From an uncultured bacterium (GTDB lineage Bacteria > Verrucomicrobiota > Lentisphaeria > Victivallales > Victivallaceae), in the NCBI GenBank assembly GCA_900551245.1, contig URVC01000004.1, positions 1 to 64,000 on the forward strand: 64,000 nucleotides of DNA, read 5' to 3'. Shown here piece by piece: positions 61,958 to 64,000 of this stretch. The position numbers and the translations under genes are program-made. The notes beneath the pieces were generated by a model. It was given only the letters and a program-made list of their open reading frames with translations. It was not told the origin of the DNA and did not search any database. Numbering within the stretch: the first letter of the stretch is position 1; each line of letters begins with the position of its first letter.

Positions 61958-63379
61958 ATGTCCGCAAATCAACAAACCTTATCGACCACTCTCCGGCAGG
62001 AACAACAGCTTTCCGCCCGGCAGCTGCAGTCGCTCGAACTGCTCAATCTGCCGCTGCTCGACCTGGAGGAACGGCTGTCACAGGAACTCGCCGCCAACCC
62101 CATGCTCGAAGCCGAATCCGAAGAGGAGTGGCAGGAGCCGGCGGCGGAACCCGCCCCCGACCCCGAACCGGAAGACGAGGCGACCCTCGACGAACGCGCC
62201 GCCGAATCCGAAGAGTGGGCCGACGAACTGCCGATGCCGCCCGGCACCGGAGAGAACGGCCCCTCCGGCGAACAGCAGGAGTATATGCTCAACTCCCTCG
62301 CCAGCGCTCCGACGCTGCAGGACCAGCTCTCCGCCGAACTCGCCCTCACGCCGCTGCCGCCGCGCATCAGAAAACTGGCCGAAGAGGCGGTTTGCAGCAT
62401 CGACGACTCCGGTTATCTGCGGACGACCGCGGCGGATCTGGCCATGAGTTCCGACGCCACGGTGGACGAAGCTGAGGAGGCGATCCGCGTGATTCAGGGG
62501 TTCGACCCGCCCGGGGTCGGCTGCCGCGACCTCGCCGAGTGTCTGCGGCTCCAGCTCGAACGAAAGAAAGCGCTCACGCCGCTCCTGGCGGAACTCCTCG
62601 AGCATCACCTGGACGACATCGCCCGCAACCGGCTGCCCCAGCTGGCCAAAGCTCTGCACATCTCGATGGAGGAGTTGAATGCGGCGCTCGCGGAGCTGCG
62701 CAAACTCAATCCGTTCCCCGGTTCGGCATTCGCCCCGGGCAATTCCGAATTCGTCCTGCCGGAGGTGACGATCGTGCGGAAGGAGGACGGCTCCTACGAA
62801 GCACTGCCGCGACGGAACGGCCTGCCGAAACTTTTCCTCGCGGAACGCTATCTCAAACTGCTGGAAAATCCGGACCTCTCCCCCGAGGACCGCGCCTATC
62901 TGCGCGAAAAACTCCAGCAGGCGCGCGAGCTCATGCGTGCACTGGATCTGCGCCAGAGCACCATCGTGCGGATTGCCGACGTCATCATCCGCACCCAGCG
63001 CGATTTTCTCGACCGGGGAGTGGAATATCTCAAGCCGTTGACGATGAAGCAGGCGGGCGACATGCTCGATCTGCACGAAACCACCGTCAGCCGGGCGGTG
63101 GCGGGGAAGTACGTCGAGACCCCGCAGGGGATCTTCCCCTTCAAGTACTTCTTCACCGCCGGGTTCACCGGCGAAGACGGTCAGGAGCTCTCCAACCGGG
63201 CGGTCATGGAGAAGATCCGCGAGCTCATCGGCAAGGAGAATCCGGCCAGGCCGCTCTCCGACGAACAGCTCGCCCAACAGCTCAAGGCGGAGGGGCTCGC
63301 CGTCGCCCGGCGCACCGTCGCCAAATACCGCGAACAGCTGAACATCCCCTCCTCCAGCCTGCGGAAAAAGCATCTCTGA
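61958..63379 (+). CDS. rpoN: RNA polymerase sigma-54 factor RpoN
   Basis: A 473-residue sigma-54. Region I is the Gln/Leu-rich N terminus (TLRQEQQLSARQLQSLELLN), followed by an acidic region II (~50-100), the core-binding domain (~110-240), the helix-turn-helix near LTMKQAGDMLDLHETTVSRAV, and the RpoN box ARRTVAKYRE close to the C terminus. It directs transcription from -24/-12 promoters with enhancer-binding activators; none is encoded in the window. No Shine-Dalgarno sequence is visible before the ATG at 61958. Confidence 0.93.
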   Translation: MSANQQTLSTTLRQEQQLSARQLQSLELLNLPLLDLEERLSQELAANPMLEAESEEEWQEPAAEPAPDPEPEDEATLDERAAESEEWADELPMPPGTGENGPSGEQQEYMLNSLASAPTLQDQLSAELALTPLPPRIRKLAEEAVCSIDDSGYLRTTAADLAMSSDATVDEAEEAIRVIQGFDPPGVGCRDLAECLRLQLERKKALTPLLAELLEHHLDDIARNRLPQLAKALHISMEELNAALAELRKLNPFPGSAFAPGNSEFVLPEVTIVRKEDGSYEALPRRNGLPKLFLAERYLKLLENPDLSPEDRAYLREKLQQARELMRALDLRQSTIVRIADVIIRTQRDFLDRGVEYLKPLTMKQAGDMLDLHETTVSRAVAGKYVETPQGIFPFKYFFTAGFTGEDGQELSNRAVMEKIRELIGKENPARPLSDEQLAQQLKAEGLAVARRTVAKYREQLNIPSSSLRKKHL

Positions 63380-63394
63380 AGCGGCCGGAACCCG

Positions 63395-64000
63395 TCAGCA
63401 GGTGAGTGAGGCGGCGAAATCGCTGAGCGAATTGTCCCGTGCGCCCATGATGACGATGAGGTCGCCGGGATGGGTCGACAACAGCAGAAAATCGGTCAGC
63501 GTCTCCCGGTCGGGGAAGGTCATGAACCGCTCCGGACGGCGCGACGCCGCCTTCCACTCCCGGCACACCTCCTCCGCGGTCGGCTGGAACGAGGAGGTTC
63601 CGCCCGCATAATAGGGCGGCAGCAGAATGAACCGGTCACGGGCGCGCAACTCCCCCTCCAGATCGCGGAAAAGCTCGTCGCGCATGAAGCCGAACGGCTT
63701 GAATCCGTGCGGTTGAAACACCGCGTACAGATCGCCCGAAGCGAGCTCGCGCATCGCCCGCAGACAGGCGAGAATCTTCTCCGGATTGTGCGCGTAGTCG
63801 TCGTAGACGAGCGCGCCCGACGAAGTGGTTCCGGCGAAGTCATTCCGCCGCCAGACCCCGTCGAAGCGCTCCAGCGCCTCGAGCACCTCCTCCGTTTCGA
63901 AGCCGATCATCTCCAGCAACGCGTCGATCGCCAGCGCGTTCATCGCGGTGTGAAATCCGCCCTGCGGCAGGGCGAGACGGCGGCCGCCGGTGAACTCCGC
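63395..64000 (-). CDS. MurC-like Mur ligase, C-terminal part (runs off window)
   Basis: The last 201 residues of a Mur ligase continuing past 64000; no start is visible (the ATG at 63943 is internal, in HTAMNALAIDALL). VYDDYAHNPEKILACLRAM is the MurC/Mpl-type motif, FQPHGFKPFGFMRDE the following strand and GDLIVIMGARDNSL the C-terminal Rossmann feature. MurC (UDP-N-acetylmuramate-L-alanine ligase) or the recycling enzyme Mpl are both possible. It converges with rpoN, 15 bp apart. Confidence 0.78.
   Translation of the reverse strand, partial: AEFTGGRRLALPQGGFHTAMNALAIDALLEMIGFETEEVLEALERFDGVWRRNDFAGTTSSGALVYDDYAHNPEKILACLRAMRELASGDLYAVFQPHGFKPFGFMRDELFRDLEGELRARDRFILLPPYYAGGTSSFQPTAEEVCREWKAASRRPERFMTFPDRETLTDFLLLSTHPGDLIVIMGARDNSLSDFAASLTC

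Noticed and set aside
1..64000. CRISPR arrays, tRNA or rRNA genes, insertion sequences, integrases
   Set aside because: I looked for regular repeats, tRNA-like cloverleaf segments, transposase motifs and phage genes and saw none.

Overview
The window reads like a high-GC chromosome of an anaerobic, Gram-negative, polysaccharide-degrading member of the Lentisphaerota (Victivallis-like). The main clue is the set of five short 'FTLIELL' pseudopilin-like proteins ending in an H-X9-DG motif, several sitting directly beside large secreted carbohydrate-active enzymes, a gene style typical of that phylum. This assignment is inference from gene content; no rRNA, tRNA, CRISPR array or insertion sequence was seen.

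Region 1 (about 1-26.9 kb) is made of four copies of one layout: a transcriptional regulator, then an H-X9-DG pseudopilin, then a large secreted polysaccharide-active enzyme. The copies are AraC / pseudopilin / family-8-like polysaccharide lyase (232-4827, +); LacI / pseudopilin / 1221-aa glycosidase / SGNH esterase (11059-4927, -); LacI / pseudopilin / 1161-aa glycosidase (16562-21888, +); and an AraR-like GntR-LacI chimera / pseudopilin / 976-aa glycosidase (26802-21950, -). Strong sigma-70-type promoters precede three of the four regulators, and the first LacI gene has a 20-bp palindrome over its promoter with a near-identical copy in front of its pseudopilin gene. Between the cassettes lie two membrane proteins of unknown role, a coiled-coil tail-anchored protein, the tRNA methylthiotransferase MtaB and another AraC regulator.

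Region 2 (27.0-45.5 kb) is one long (+) operon for cobalamin uptake and anaerobic corrin synthesis. It has a promoter, a compact cobalamin riboswitch, a fifth H-X9-DG pseudopilin as first gene, a BtuF-BtuC-BtuD-type importer, then cbiK, a cobD-cbiP fusion, a cobalamin adenosyltransferase, cbiC, cbiD, cbiET, a cbiF-cbiG fusion, cbiH, cbiA, cbiB, cobC, cobU, cobT and cobS, and an intrinsic terminator. Most junctions overlap by 1-11 bp. cbiL and cbiJ are not in the cluster.

Region 3 (45.5-55.3 kb) is a (+) DNA-repair operon: a glycosyltransferase-like fragment, a hypoxanthine-DNA glycosylase-like protein, and recC-recB-recD. Region 4 (61.8-55.3 kb, -) runs head-on into it: a metallo-beta-lactamase-fold hydrolase, a zinc-ribbon Ser/Thr kinase, a two-component hybrid protein that has lost its phosphotransfer residues, an MFS transporter, a penicillin-binding-protein pedestal with no transpeptidase domain, and a RodA/FtsW-type SEDS glycosyltransferase. 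The window closes with rpoN (sigma-54) on + and the 3' part of a MurC-like ligase on -.

The observations I rate highest are the repeated regulator-pseudopilin-enzyme cassette, a pseudopilin leading a B12-riboswitch operon, the transpeptidase-free PBP pedestal paired with a SEDS protein in an operon with a pseudo-histidine-kinase, and the duplicated LacI operator.
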